A stretch of DNA of 64,000 nucleotides from an uncultured Draconibacterium sp. (GCF_963677575.1 NZ_OY782038.1:5167001-5231000); one strand, 5' to 3'. Positions 25,921 to 34,989 are shown, counted from the first letter of the stretch. Notes: generated from the letters alone by a model not told the origin. Translations and numbers: made by a program.

Positions 25921-26086
25921 TTAAATAGTGCCTGCCAGAAAACTCAGCAATTTCTTTATCTTTGATAAGAAAGCGTCAAAGGCAAGGCTTTCGAAGGTTT
26001 GGAAATCAGGGAGTTTACTTCGGTAGTCGACCGTTTTCAAACCGAGAGTAACGCAGCATTTGGCGTTTTCTTGCAAAGACTAAATA
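25921..26086 (+). repeat. Dispersed repeat family A, copy 2 (166 bp)
   Basis: Nearly identical to 999-1164 with about 10 substitutions and the same length and orientation. The inverted repeat AGAAAACTC / GAGTTTaCT has one mismatch here. It ends 111 bases before the aquaporin start codon, mirroring the 112-base distance to fabF in copy 1, although the sequence between repeat and gene is unrelated in the two places. Confidence 0.85.
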
Positions 26087-26196
26087 TTTGTTTTTTTCTT
26101 TCAATAGTCCTAACTTTTCTAAGCTAAACAGCTAGGTTCCGTTTTTAACTGTTTGGCATTTATTTTTAAATGAATTTCCAAATTAAAAATTATCGT

Positions 26197-26886
26197 ATGA
26201 AAAAATTAGTTGCTGAATTTTTCGGAACCATGTGGTTGGTTCTCGGAGGTTGTGGGAGCGCTGTGCTTGCAGCTGCCTTTCCTGAGTTGGGAATCGGGTT
26301 TGCAGGTGTGGCCCTGGCTTTCGGTTTAACCGTTTTAACCATGGTTTATGCAATTGGGCATATTTCCGGTTGTCATTTAAATCCTGCTGTTTCGGTAGGT
26401 TTATGGATTGGCGGCCGTTTTGATGCCAAAGAGCTTATACCTTACATTGTTGCGCAGGTGCTGGGAGGTATTGCCGGTGCTGCTGTGCTTTATATTATTG
26501 CCACAGGTAAGGCCGGTGCCGAAATCGGAACTTTTGCTTCCAACGGTTATGGTGCCTACTCGCCGGGAGGTTATGGAATGGTAGCTGCGCTGGTTTGCGA
26601 AGTGGTGATGACCTTTTTCTTTTTGATCGTTATTTTGGGAGCTACACATTCAAAAGCACCCAAATATCTGGCAGGTGTTGCTATTGGGTTGTGTTTAACT
26701 TTAATTCACCTCATTAGTATTCCGGTTACCAATACTTCGGTAAATCCGGCACGTAGTACCAGTCAGGCACTTTTTACCGGTAACGCCGAGTTGATAGGAC
26801 AGTTATGGCTGTTTTGGGTTGCACCGATTATTGGTGCGATTTTGGCAGGTATCGTTTATAAATACCTTTCTCCTGAAGAAGAATAA
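26197..26886 (+). CDS. aqpZ: Aquaporin Z-type water channel
   Basis: A 229-residue six-helix MIP-family channel. Both half-helix NPA motifs are present: SGCHLNPAVSVGLW (NPA 62-64) and TSVNPARSTSQALF, the latter matching the AqpZ-type NPARS signature with the selectivity-filter Arg. Small residues around the filter favour a water channel over a glycerol facilitator. The ATG at 26197 gives the standard MKKLVAEFFGT N-terminus; an in-frame ATG at 26170 is less likely. Monocistronic with its own terminator downstream. Confidence 0.92.
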   Translation: MKKLVAEFFGTMWLVLGGCGSAVLAAAFPELGIGFAGVALAFGLTVLTMVYAIGHISGCHLNPAVSVGLWIGGRFDAKELIPYIVAQVLGGIAGAAVLYIIATGKAGAEIGTFASNGYGAYSPGGYGMVAALVCEVVMTFFFLIVILGATHSKAPKYLAGVAIGLCLTLIHLISIPVTNTSVNPARSTSQALFTGNAELIGQLWLFWVAPIIGAILAGIVYKYLSPEEE

Positions 26887-26904
26887 TCAGGCTGAGATAT
26901 AAGA

Positions 26905-26942
26905 AAAGAGCCATCCGTCAGCTAACGGATGGCTCTTTTTTT
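26905..26942 (+). terminator. Rho-independent terminator of the aquaporin gene
   Basis: Perfect hairpin AGAGCCATCCGT-CAGCTA-ACGGATGGCTCT followed by TTTTTTT, 20 bases past the aqpZ stop. The A-tract before it makes it usable for the convergent ilvA as well. Confidence 0.92.
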
Positions 26943-26968
26943 ATTCTATTGATTTGTATGCTCAGAGA

Positions 26969-28228
26969 TCAGATCAAAAACTGAAAGAGATCAGCTTTTT
27001 CATTCAGGTATTCGTAAATGAACCCATTTTCATCCATGCGTTTAACAAGTCCATTAAAATCTTCCGGATTTTGAACTTCTATTCCGATCACGGCAGGACC
27101 TTTCTCGCGATTAGTTTTTTTCGAGTATTCAAAATGGGTAACATCGTCGGTGGGACCAAGTACCACATCAACAAAAGTACGCAGAGCACCGGCACGTTGA
27201 GGGAAACGTACAATAAAATAATGCTTCAGTCCTTCGTAGAGCAGCGAACGCTCCTTTATCTCTTCGGTGCGGGTAATATCGTTATTGCTTCCGCTAACAA
27301 TACAAACTACGTTTTTCCCTTTAACTTCCTCGCGGTAAAAATCAAGAGCTGCAATCGACAGTGCTCCGGCCGGCTCTATAACAATGGCGTCGCGGTTGTA
27401 CAGTTCCAGTATTTTAGTACAAATTTTACCTTCCGGCACCGATTGATATTCATCAACCACCTTTTTGCATATTTCGAAAGTGATGTCGCCAACGCGCTGA
27501 ACAGCAGCACCGTCAACAAACTTGTCTATTTTTTCAAGTTTAATCACATGGTCGGCTTCCAGTGACTTTTGCATCGATGGTGCACCGGCTGGTTCTACCC
27601 CGATAATCTTTGTATTCGGGCTGATCTGTTTTATACAGGCTCCAACTCCGGCTGCTAAACCTCCACCTCCGATGGGAACAAACAAATAGTCGATCGTTTC
27701 GGTGGAGTCCTGTAAAATCTCCAGACCAACGGTTGCTTGCCCTTCAATAATTTGCGGATCGTCGAACGGATGAATAAATGACATGCCTGTTTTCTGGCAG
27801 TCTTCCAAAGCTGCTCGGTGGGCATCATCGTAAGTATCGCCGGTAATAATCACCTCAACGTGCGTTTTCCCAAACATTTTTACCTGTTTGATTTTTTGCT
27901 TAGGTGTTGTTGTGGGCATGTAAATCTTGCCTTCAATTCCTAAAAGTCGGCACGAGTAAGCAACGCCTTGCGCATGGTTTCCGGCACTGGCGCAAACCAC
28001 TCCTTTTTCGCGCTCGGCATCCGTAAGTTGCGCTATTTTATTGTAGGCTCCACGTATTTTGTAGCTACGAACGATCTGCAGATCTTCGCGTTTTAAAAAT
28101 ACGTTGGCTTCGAATTCTTCCGATAAATTCAGGTTTTTCTGAAGTGGTGTGTGCAATACAATTTCGCACAGGTTGTGCTTTGCTGTAGTTATATCTTGTA
28201 ATTGAGGAAAATATTTTGAATCGCTCAT
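26969..28228 (-). CDS. ilvA: Threonine ammonia-lyase (threonine deaminase)
   Basis: A 419-residue PLP enzyme making 2-oxobutanoate from threonine, the first step to isoleucine. The PLP lysine is Lys57 in SYKIRGAYNK, the glycine-rich phosphate loop is PIGGGGLAAG, and CASAGNHAQGVAYSC is the substrate loop. The C-terminal about 80 residues (VRFPQRAGALRTF, EVQNPEDFNGL) form a single ACT-like regulatory domain, shorter than E. coli IlvA. The start at 28228 (MSDSKYFPQL) matches the family. It follows dgkA after 61 bases. The leucine operon lies 4 kb away, so branched-chain synthesis is grouped here without ilvBCD. Confidence 0.93.
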   Translation of the reverse strand: MSDSKYFPQLQDITTAKHNLCEIVLHTPLQKNLNLSEEFEANVFLKREDLQIVRSYKIRGAYNKIAQLTDAEREKGVVCASAGNHAQGVAYSCRLLGIEGKIYMPTTTPKQKIKQVKMFGKTHVEVIITGDTYDDAHRAALEDCQKTGMSFIHPFDDPQIIEGQATVGLEILQDSTETIDYLFVPIGGGGLAAGVGACIKQISPNTKIIGVEPAGAPSMQKSLEADHVIKLEKIDKFVDGAAVQRVGDITFEICKKVVDEYQSVPEGKICTKILELYNRDAIVIEPAGALSIAALDFYREEVKGKNVVCIVSGSNNDITRTEEIKERSLLYEGLKHYFIVRFPQRAGALRTFVDVVLGPTDDVTHFEYSKKTNREKGPAVIGIEVQNPEDFNGLVKRMDENGFIYEYLNEKADLFQFLI

Positions 28229-28289
28229 TGTGCAGTTTTTTTGCAAAGATATATGGGACACCGCTAAAAGCAAGCTCGCTGATTAGATT

Positions 28290-28649
28290 TTATGACTTTT
28301 GACAGAAGATTATTACGCCTATGATTGCAGCCATAACAGATACGAGAAAAACTGCTGCTGCAGAAATATCTTTTATAATTTTGATCTTTATATCTTTCTC
28401 CGGACAAACAATATCACAAATACGCTCAATAGCTGAATTGAAAGCTTCAGCCCCCAGTACAATTCCAACACAAATGATAATAAGCAACCATTTGGTTCTG
28501 GTAATTTCGACGAGCCTGGCCAAGGAAATCACAGTAATACCCACAAAAATGTGAATTCGAAAATTTATTTCTTTTTTCCACAAATGCCGAATTCCGTTAA
28601 ATGCATGTTTAAAGCTGAGCATTCGGTTTTCTATAAAAACATTTTTCAT
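28290..28649 (-). CDS. Diacylglycerol kinase / undecaprenol kinase (DgkA family)
   Basis: A 119-residue inner-membrane kinase with three transmembrane helices and the signature GAEAFNSAIERICDIV plus the N-terminal SFKHAFNGIRHLWKKEINFRIH surface helix. In Gram-negatives it recycles diacylglycerol; Gram-positive and many Bacteroidota homologues may use undecaprenol. It lies between creD (56 bases upstream) and ilvA (61 bases downstream), all on the minus strand. Confidence 0.9.
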   Translation of the reverse strand: MKNVFIENRMLSFKHAFNGIRHLWKKEINFRIHIFVGITVISLARLVEITRTKWLLIIICVGIVLGAEAFNSAIERICDIVCPEKDIKIKIIKDISAAAVFLVSVMAAIIGVIIFCQKS

Positions 28650-28705
28650 GGCTAATAATTTTTTGAATATCCTCCCAAAACATTCCGGGAGGACATTGTC
28701 GATTC

Positions 28706-30046
28706 TTATTCTTTATACCAGTTTACTTTCCGGGTAGAGTACATTAAAGCAGCCAGGAGTACGAATAATCCGATACTGCCGGTTAGAAGTGCAAACGATT
28801 CAAGTTGTAAAAGGATAAAAATGAAAAGATAACACCCTGCCAGGCTCAGACTGGTTCCCAGCTGGTTTTTAAGTTTTGGCATAAAACTTCGGGTGTAAAA
28901 GAACACCAGTATAATTACTGCCAAAGCTGCAGCCAGGTAAGCCAGATTGAATCCAAGGTGTTCGGAAATTGAAAGCAACAGTAAATAAAAAATGCTGATT
29001 GCCGAACCTACCATAATATACTGAAACGGGTGAATGCGCTGTTTCGATAGCACTTCGAACATAAAGAAAACCACAAAAGTGATGATAATTATGAGGATGG
29101 CGTATTTGGCACTACGTATGTTTTTCTGGTAATGGTCGGCGAGGCTCACCATTTCTACACCGAATTTTGAGTTTTCAATGTCGTTTTGGTTTAGAGAGTT
29201 GTTGGTGCTTATCCATTGTTGTGGATAATTTCGGTTAAAATGCAAAACACTCCAGTCAGCCTGAAAACCTTTGTCGTCCACATTTCGGTCGGCAGGCAGG
29301 TAGTTGCCAGTAAAGCCCGGATCGTTCCAGCTCGATTCCAGATGAACAGTGGTTTGCTCGCCCAGCGGAGTGAACATCAGGTTTTGGCTGCCTTTTAACT
29401 GCAGCTTAATCGAGAATGCTCCATTCAGATCGTTGGCATAAAGATCTTTCAGCGGAATTGAAACACCACTGTGCCCGATAGGGGATGAGACTTTGCCGGG
29501 CGAAAATGTGTGGGATTTGTCGTTCCAACTTAGTTCCAGTCCTTTGTTTATTCCCCTTAGGTCGCTAATCGATAATTGTAACTGGGCATCGTCCCAAATC
29601 ATATCCGAAGATTCGATGTTCAGTTTTTCGAGGTCAACGTCCTTAAAATTACCGGTTATCGAAAGTTCGGCCTCGTACACATCAACATTGTAAATGCTGC
29701 GACTTAATTGTTTAGGCAGTAGTGTTCCGTTAACCGATAATTCTTTTGGCAGGAAAGTGGCGTAACGCGTTACTTCGTTGTATGTGTCTTCCTCCTCATT
29801 GTAAATTTTCTTTTTAAAAGGAACAAATAGCACAGGTCCGCTGATGAGCTGCTCGTTCGACCATTTGCTCATCACTTCGTTTACAACCTGCACCGAATTA
29901 AGCTGGCGCTCGCCAATCAGATCCAGTATCATTACTTTGGGTATCAGCAGAATTAGGATAAGCATCCCGATCACTAACAGTTTGAACGACAATGTCCGGT
30001 GGAAGCTAATTCCCAGGCGGTCTAAAATGTTTTCTTGTTTTTCCAT
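28706..30046 (-). CDS. creD: CreD-family inner-membrane protein
   Basis: A 446-residue protein with one N-terminal helix (about 20-40), a large periplasmic domain (about 45-310) and five C-terminal helices. The opening LIGERQLNSVQVVNEVMSKW and GPVLFVPFKK are CreD hallmarks. CreD is linked to envelope stress and beta-lactam response in enterobacteria, where CreBC controls it; here a winged-helix regulator and a membrane protein gene precede it instead. A 19-bp palindrome lies 20 bases before its start codon. Confidence 0.9.
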   Translation of the reverse strand: MEKQENILDRLGISFHRTLSFKLLVIGMLILILLIPKVMILDLIGERQLNSVQVVNEVMSKWSNEQLISGPVLFVPFKKKIYNEEEDTYNEVTRYATFLPKELSVNGTLLPKQLSRSIYNVDVYEAELSITGNFKDVDLEKLNIESSDMIWDDAQLQLSISDLRGINKGLELSWNDKSHTFSPGKVSSPIGHSGVSIPLKDLYANDLNGAFSIKLQLKGSQNLMFTPLGEQTTVHLESSWNDPGFTGNYLPADRNVDDKGFQADWSVLHFNRNYPQQWISTNNSLNQNDIENSKFGVEMVSLADHYQKNIRSAKYAILIIIITFVVFFMFEVLSKQRIHPFQYIMVGSAISIFYLLLLSISEHLGFNLAYLAAALAVIILVFFYTRSFMPKLKNQLGTSLSLAGCYLFIFILLQLESFALLTGSIGLFVLLAALMYSTRKVNWYKE

Positions 30047-30065
30047 GATTTAATTGTTTTAAAAG

Positions 30066-30084
30066 TACTTTGAAATACAAAGTA
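30066..30084 (-). promoter_or_regulatory. Palindromic operator candidate before creD
   Basis: TACTTTG-AAATA-CAAAGTA, a perfect 7-bp inverted repeat with a 5-bp spacer, 20 bases before the creD ATG. The identical 19-mer, within a longer identical block TTTTAAAAGTACTTTG, recurs at 31039-31057 before the first gene of the unit. The likely binder is the winged-helix protein encoded at 30099-30410. Confidence 0.65.
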
Positions 30085-30098
30085 AATGGGTAAAAAAA

Positions 30099-30410
30099 TT
30101 ATTTATTCAGTATATTTTGATTGTTTATTAAATCTTCCAATGCTTTTAAATGCTGTTCAAAAGCCTTGCTGCCACTCGTAGTAACGGCGTAAGTAGTGTT
30201 GGGTTTTTTGCCAACAAAAGTTTTGTTCACCGAAATGAATTTTTCCTTTTCCAACGCTTTAATGTGGCTGGCCAGGTTGCCATCGGTTAATTCGAGCAGG
30301 TCTTTCAGTTCGTTAAAACTCAAGCGCGAATTCACCATTAAAGCCGCCATAACGCCCAGCCTCACTTTGTTTTCAAAGGCCTTATTCAGATTTTGAATCG
30401 GATTCTTCAC
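30099..30410 (-). CDS. Winged-helix DNA-binding regulator
   Basis: A 103-residue protein of the short winged-helix (HTH_27/ArsR-like) class. The helix-turn-helix is about residues 28-60 (LSFNELKDLLELTDGNLASHIKALEK) and the wing is FVGKKPNTTYAVTTSGS. No metal-binding cysteines are present, so it is not a metal sensor of the ArsR type. It overlaps the upstream membrane protein gene by 4 bases and is followed by creD. It most probably binds the identical palindromes at 30066-30084 and 31039-31057 and autoregulates. Confidence 0.85.
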   Translation of the reverse strand: MKNPIQNLNKAFENKVRLGVMAALMVNSRLSFNELKDLLELTDGNLASHIKALEKEKFISVNKTFVGKKPNTTYAVTTSGSKAFEQHLKALEDLINNQNILNK

Positions 30411-31030
30411 GCTTCTGAATTTTTGTGTTCACGATTTAAGAACATCAAGCCGTAAATAATGTGAACAATACCAAAACCAATGGCCCAGAAATATAGTCCG
30501 AAACCCGGAAATATTGCCGCCAGTAATCCTAAAACGATCTCCACCAGGCCGAGGCTTAAAATTTCGGGACGTGTATATTTAGCAGCATTCACTAAAGCAA
30601 GTCCGTAAAAAATTAGGAAGCACGGACTAATAACACCGTAATAACCGCGTAATGCAAGTACCGTAGTTAATATTCCTCCCGTTGCCAAAGGAATAAGCAG
30701 GTTGGTTAACAACAATTTTGAGCCTGGTCCCCAAATAGGTTTTTGCTCCTTTTTCGCCTGTTTAACCGTTAAAACATAAATGGTGAAAAGCGACAGTATT
30801 AGTACAGTAATACCGATAACAAAAATGGAGGTGAGTACTTCGTTTAAGTTTTCTTGTGGTATGGAGTAGGGAAACTGATGTACGACACGGTTGGCAAAAT
30901 AGGCGCCGATAAGGGCATAAATGCCCACCAAAATACCTGATAGCCCGCTAAGTGACAGGAAGCGGCTTGAGCGCTCCATAATGTTGCGGATGTCTTTTAA
31001 TTCGCTTAACAGCTTTTCTGATTCATTCAT
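30407..31030 (-). CDS. Membrane protein of unknown function in the creD operon
   Basis: A 207-residue protein with about six hydrophobic helices following a soluble N-terminal helix (KLLSELKDIRNIMERSSRFLSLSG). I recognise the arrangement (membrane protein, winged-helix regulator, CreD) as recurrent in Bacteroidota but no function. The 4-base overlap with the regulator implies translational coupling; the membrane protein may pass an envelope signal to it. The palindromic operator lies 9 bases before the start codon. Confidence 0.8.
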   Translation of the reverse strand: MNESEKLLSELKDIRNIMERSSRFLSLSGLSGILVGIYALIGAYFANRVVHQFPYSIPQENLNEVLTSIFVIGITVLILSLFTIYVLTVKQAKKEQKPIWGPGSKLLLTNLLIPLATGGILTTVLALRGYYGVISPCFLIFYGLALVNAAKYTRPEILSLGLVEIVLGLLAAIFPGFGLYFWAIGFGIVHIIYGLMFLNREHKNSEA

Positions 31031-31038
31031 TTTAAAAG

Positions 31039-31057
31039 TACTTTGAAATACAAAGTA
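31039..31057 (-). promoter_or_regulatory. Palindromic operator candidate at the head of the creD operon
   Basis: Exact copy of the TACTTTG-AAATA-CAAAGTA palindrome at 30066-30084, 9 bases before the ATG of the membrane protein gene. A site this close to the start codon would block initiation of transcription or an early elongating polymerase. Confidence 0.65.
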
Positions 31058-31232
31058 AGTGAATATTTTTCATAAATGAAATAGTCGAAGCATTTTTATC
31101 TAAAATATTTTGAAAAGTTGGGGAGCGTATTGATTGATATTAGTTTGACACATTTTTTTGCAAAATGACTGCTTGCATACTTAACAAAATATTTTAACTT
31201 CGTTGGCACTTTAAACCTTCAATAGAAAAGAA

Positions 31233-32177
31233 ATGAAACATTTAACGCGCGCTTTCGACGGCCAAAATCAATGGTGGAAATATTTAGTAGTAATTCTTGT
31301 GGCATGGCTTGTCGGGCAAATAGTTGGTGGAATTCCACTTATTATTGTAATGGGGGTGTCAATTGCCAGAAATGGGGGGGAGTTTACGCCAGCGGAAAAC
31401 CCAATGGATTTATCGGCGTATGGAATTGATCCTAACCTGGGGCTTGTACTCATGGTTATTCCATTTATTGTAATATTGGTTATGGCTATTGTTCTTATAA
31501 AGGCTTTACACCGGCGAAAGGCCATAGATGTTGTAAACGGTGGACAGCCTTTCAGGTGGAAGCGGTTTTGGCTGGGTGTTGGCGTATGGGGAGCGATAAT
31601 GTTACTGCTGTTCTTTGTGCAGTTGCTAATAAGCCCTGAAGAGTTTGAGTATCGTTTTGATCCGGCTGCTTTTATCTCCCTGATTTTTGTGGCTATTATT
31701 TTTATTCCCGTTCAGTCGGGCACCGAAGAATTTCTGTTTAGGGGATACTTGGCGCAGGGAGTTGCCGGGTGGACAAAGCGCGCGTGGGGGGCTATTCTTA
31801 TTCCGTCGGTTTTGTTTGCCTTAATGCATGGAATGAATCCGGAAGTGAAAGAACACGGATTTTGGATGATGATGCCATCGTATTTTGTGTTTGGTTTGGC
31901 TTTCGCAATAACAGCGGTACTTGATGATGGGATTGAGCTGGCGATTGGTATACATGCAATTAATAATACCCTTTTGTCAATACTGGTAACCAGCAAAGAA
32001 TCAGCTTTACAAACACCGGCATTATTCTTTCAGCGAGAGACAGACCCGGTAAGTGAATCGATAACTTTAGTCATTTCCTCGGTGATTATGCTGATAATAT
32101 TTAAACTGATATTAAAGTGGGATTTTTCGAAAATATGGAAGAAGATAGAACCGCCTACAATTATAGATGAGGCTTAA
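31233..32177 (+). CDS. CPBP-family intramembrane metalloprotease
   Basis: A 314-residue membrane protein with about seven to eight helices. It has the CPBP (Rce1/Abi-like) catalytic motifs: EEFLFRG (Glu165, Glu166, Arg170), FALMHG (His199) and HAINN (His241, Asn245). Family members are glutamate-type intramembrane proteases; some mature bacteriocins or protect against them. It is transcribed alone and divergently from the creD unit, with its own terminator. Confidence 0.9.
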   Translation: MKHLTRAFDGQNQWWKYLVVILVAWLVGQIVGGIPLIIVMGVSIARNGGEFTPAENPMDLSAYGIDPNLGLVLMVIPFIVILVMAIVLIKALHRRKAIDVVNGGQPFRWKRFWLGVGVWGAIMLLLFFVQLLISPEEFEYRFDPAAFISLIFVAIIFIPVQSGTEEFLFRGYLAQGVAGWTKRAWGAILIPSVLFALMHGMNPEVKEHGFWMMMPSYFVFGLAFAITAVLDDGIELAIGIHAINNTLLSILVTSKESALQTPALFFQRETDPVSESITLVISSVIMLIIFKLILKWDFSKIWKKIEPPTIIDEA

Positions 32178-32185
32178 TCAAATAA

Positions 32186-32218
32186 AAAAACCTTCAGGAA
32201 AACTCCTGAAGGTTTTTT
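32186..32218 (+). terminator. Rho-independent terminator, bidirectional
   Basis: Hairpin AACCTTCAGGA-AAAC-TCCTGAAGGTT flanked by A7 and T6 tracts. It serves the CPBP gene on the plus strand and the end of the leucine operon (leuB) on the minus strand. Confidence 0.92.
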
Positions 32219-32239
32219 ATATACGGAATGTATATCTAC

Positions 32240-33304
32240 TTAGTTCTTTTCGATCCAGTGAGCGATCCAGTCGCCAACTGCCGATGTACTTTGCGCCTGT
32301 CCTTCAGCAATGTCTTCCGTAACAAAACCCTCTGCCATTGAAGCTGCAACAGCTTCACGAATAATTTTACCTTCTTCTTTCAGGTCGAAAGCATATTCGA
32401 ACATCATTGCTGCTGAAAGAATGGTAGCAATCGGGTTGGCAATGTTTTTACCTGCTGCCTGTGGGTACGAACCGTGGATCGGCTCAAATACAGAGGTATG
32501 GATACCAACTGATGCAGAAGGCAATAGTCCAAGCGAACCGGTGATAACACTGGCTTCGTCGGTAAGGATATCGCCAAACATGTTTTCGGTAACCATTACA
32601 TCGAAATTCTTTGGCCACTGAATAATTTGCATGGCAGCATTATCCACAAACATGTATTCAGTTTTGATGTCAGGGTAATTTGGAGCCATTTCCTGAGCTA
32701 CTTCGCGCCACAAACGCGAGCTTTCCAGTACGTTGGCTTTGTCAACTACAGTTAGTTTTTTGTTACGTTTGGCAGCAAATTCGTATCCCAGTTTCAAAAT
32801 ACGCTCAACTTCTTCACGTGTGTAGATACAAGTATCGTAAGCTGTATTTCCTTCATCTTTGCGGCCTTTGTCACCAAAATACATTCCACCTGTTAATTCG
32901 CGGATGCAAACAAAATCAGCACCTTCAACCAACTCGCGGCGAAGTGGCGATTTGTGTAACAACGATTCGAAAGTTTCTACCGGACGGATGTTGGCATACA
33001 ATCCCAGTTTTTTACGCATAGCCAGCAAACCCTGCTCAGGACGAACCGGCGCTTTTGGATTGTTGTCGAATTTTGGGTCGCCAATAGCGCCAAAAAGTAC
33101 CGCATCCGATTTCATACACAATTCGTGTGTTTCTTCCGGATAAGGATCGCCAACTGCGTCGATGGCACAAGCACCTGTTAATGCCTGTTCGTATTCTAAT
33201 TCGTGATTAAATTTTTGTGCAACAGCTTTCACTGCTTTCATAGCCTGATCCACAATTTCAGGTCCGATCCCGTCGCCGGGCAATAATGCAATGTTTAGTT
33301 TCAT
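32240..33304 (-). CDS. leuB: 3-isopropylmalate dehydrogenase
   Basis: A 354-residue NAD-dependent beta-decarboxylating dehydrogenase catalysing the third step of leucine synthesis. Motifs: LLPGDGIGPEI at the start, RELTGGMYFG substrate loop, GDILTDEASVITGSLGLLPSAS metal site and FEPIHGSYPQAAGKNIANP for NAD binding. Length matches LeuB (about 350-360). It is last in the six-gene leu unit, 47 bases after the second IPMS-like gene, ahead of a terminator. It may also accept methylmalate if the citramalate route runs. Confidence 0.95.
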   Translation of the reverse strand: MKLNIALLPGDGIGPEIVDQAMKAVKAVAQKFNHELEYEQALTGACAIDAVGDPYPEETHELCMKSDAVLFGAIGDPKFDNNPKAPVRPEQGLLAMRKKLGLYANIRPVETFESLLHKSPLRRELVEGADFVCIRELTGGMYFGDKGRKDEGNTAYDTCIYTREEVERILKLGYEFAAKRNKKLTVVDKANVLESSRLWREVAQEMAPNYPDIKTEYMFVDNAAMQIIQWPKNFDVMVTENMFGDILTDEASVITGSLGLLPSASVGIHTSVFEPIHGSYPQAAGKNIANPIATILSAAMMFEYAFDLKEEGKIIREAVAASMAEGFVTEDIAEGQAQSTSAVGDWIAHWIEKN

Positions 33305-33351
33305 TTTGTTCTAATTGTCGGAAACCCGAAATCGGGAGTCCGAAGTCGTTA

Positions 33352-34932
33352 TTATTTTTCGTTTTTTAATTCTTCCAGTTTTGTAGGATTGAACTCATTT
33401 TCAATCACGTTCAACATTCGGGTTGTTGCCAAAATTGCCGCAGCATTCTGGTCAGGATGCAGACCTTTGGTTTTAAATTCGTGATCGTTGCGCCAGGTAA
33501 TAACCGTTTCAACCAGGGCATTGGTGTTTCCTCCCGGAGGAATAGTTACCACATAATCAACCAGCATTGGGAATATTTTGTCGAGGCGTTCGTAGATTTT
33601 TCGCAAAGCCTTTACAAATGCATCGTATTGTCCGTCGCCATCGCTGTATTCCTCGTAAATTTTTCCGTCAATTTCAAGCGAAACATTGGCCATCGGGCGC
33701 AATCCCATGGTGTAACTTATCGAGTAATTCACCACTTTTACACGCTGCTCAAAAAGTTCATTTTCCAGCACATCGGCAACAATGTACGGAAGTTCGTCGC
33801 TAGTGATGGTTTCTTTCTGGTCGGCCAGTTCAATAACCTTATCCGTAACTTTTTTCAACGAATCCTTGTCCAACTCAATTCCAAGCTCTTCCAGGTTCTT
33901 TTTGATATTGGCCTTGCCCGAAGTTTTTCCCAAAGCGTACTGGCGTGTGCGGCCAAAACGTTCCGGTAGCAAGTCGTTAAAATACAGGTTGTTTTTACTG
34001 TCGCCATCTGCATGGATTCCGCTACATTGCGTAAACACAAATTCACCAATCAACGGTTTGTTGGTTGGAATACGAATACCTGAAAATGACTCAACCAGTT
34101 TCGAAACTTTATTTAACTGGGCTTCGTTCACCCGCGTTTTCATTTTCAGGTGATCTTTTATGGTTGCTATAACACTCGATAGGGGAGCATTGCCGGCTCT
34201 TTCACCCAGTCCGTTTACGGTGGTGTGTACACAGCGGATTCCGGCTTTCATTGCATGAAAAACATTGGCAATGGCCAAATCGTAATCGTTGTGCGCATGA
34301 AAATCGAATTCAACATCAGGGAAGCTTGCGAGCATTTCATGGCAGAAATCGTAAGTCTCGTCCGGATCAAGGATTCCCAGCGTATCGGGAAGCATAAAAC
34401 GCTCCACCTTTTCGTCTTTCAGGCTCGATATCATAAAGTGAACGTAGTCTTTCGAGCTGCGCATGCCGTTCGACCAGTCTTCAAGGTAAATGTTTACCTT
34501 AATTCCCATTTCAGAGGCATAGTTTATCACTTGTTTGATATCGGACACATGCTGTTCCGGCGTTTTTCGCAGCTGTTCGGTAACGTGCTTATACGATCCT
34601 TTGCACAGAAGGTTAATCACCTTTCCACCTGCTTTGGCAATCCATTCCAGCGAAATTTTTCCATCAACAAATCCGAGTACCTCAATTTTCTCGAGGTGAC
34701 CTTTCTGTGCCGCCCATTCCATTACCTTTTGGGTACCTTTGAATTCTCCTTCCGACACCCGTGCCGAGGCAATTTCAATGCGGTCTACCTTCACATCCTC
34801 AAGCAGCACCTTGGCTACACTAAGTTTTTCCCTCTCGCTGAACGAAACTCCCGAAGTTTGTTCACCATCGCGCAGGGTAGTATCCATAATGGTCAGGTGC
34901 TTACCTGAAATTTCTACTGCTTTGCCTGTCAT
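33352..34932 (-). CDS. 2-isopropylmalate synthase-family enzyme (second copy; possible citramalate synthase)
   Basis: A 526-residue Claisen-condensing enzyme. The TIM barrel has the metal-binding MDTTLRDGEQTSG start and FDFHAHNDYDLA (HxH), with the flexible domain and a C-terminal LeuA-type regulatory domain (about 400-510). It differs clearly from the leuA product at 37578-39083 of the same operon. Candidate roles are (R)-citramalate synthesis from pyruvate (a threonine-independent route to isoleucine) or a variant isopropylmalate synthase. It lies between leuD (57-base gap) and leuB. Substrate remains open. Confidence 0.85.
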   Translation of the reverse strand: MTGKAVEISGKHLTIMDTTLRDGEQTSGVSFSEREKLSVAKVLLEDVKVDRIEIASARVSEGEFKGTQKVMEWAAQKGHLEKIEVLGFVDGKISLEWIAKAGGKVINLLCKGSYKHVTEQLRKTPEQHVSDIKQVINYASEMGIKVNIYLEDWSNGMRSSKDYVHFMISSLKDEKVERFMLPDTLGILDPDETYDFCHEMLASFPDVEFDFHAHNDYDLAIANVFHAMKAGIRCVHTTVNGLGERAGNAPLSSVIATIKDHLKMKTRVNEAQLNKVSKLVESFSGIRIPTNKPLIGEFVFTQCSGIHADGDSKNNLYFNDLLPERFGRTRQYALGKTSGKANIKKNLEELGIELDKDSLKKVTDKVIELADQKETITSDELPYIVADVLENELFEQRVKVVNYSISYTMGLRPMANVSLEIDGKIYEEYSDGDGQYDAFVKALRKIYERLDKIFPMLVDYVVTIPPGGNTNALVETVITWRNDHEFKTKGLHPDQNAAAILATTRMLNVIENEFNPTKLEELKNEK

Positions 34933-34989
34933 TTTTTGTCTGTCTGTTATGTATAGAGGGCTTCACGATTGGTGAAACCCTCCATAGTT

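Noticed and set aside
26954..27565. 203-codon plus-strand frame opposite ilvA
   Set aside because: Antisense shadow of a well-conserved enzyme; starts inside the spacer after the aquaporin terminator.
33457..34908. Long plus-strand frames opposite the second IPMS-like gene (170 and 227 codons)
   Set aside because: The minus strand encodes a full-length, motif-complete enzyme; the antisense frames are shadow frames with Cys/Phe-rich composition.
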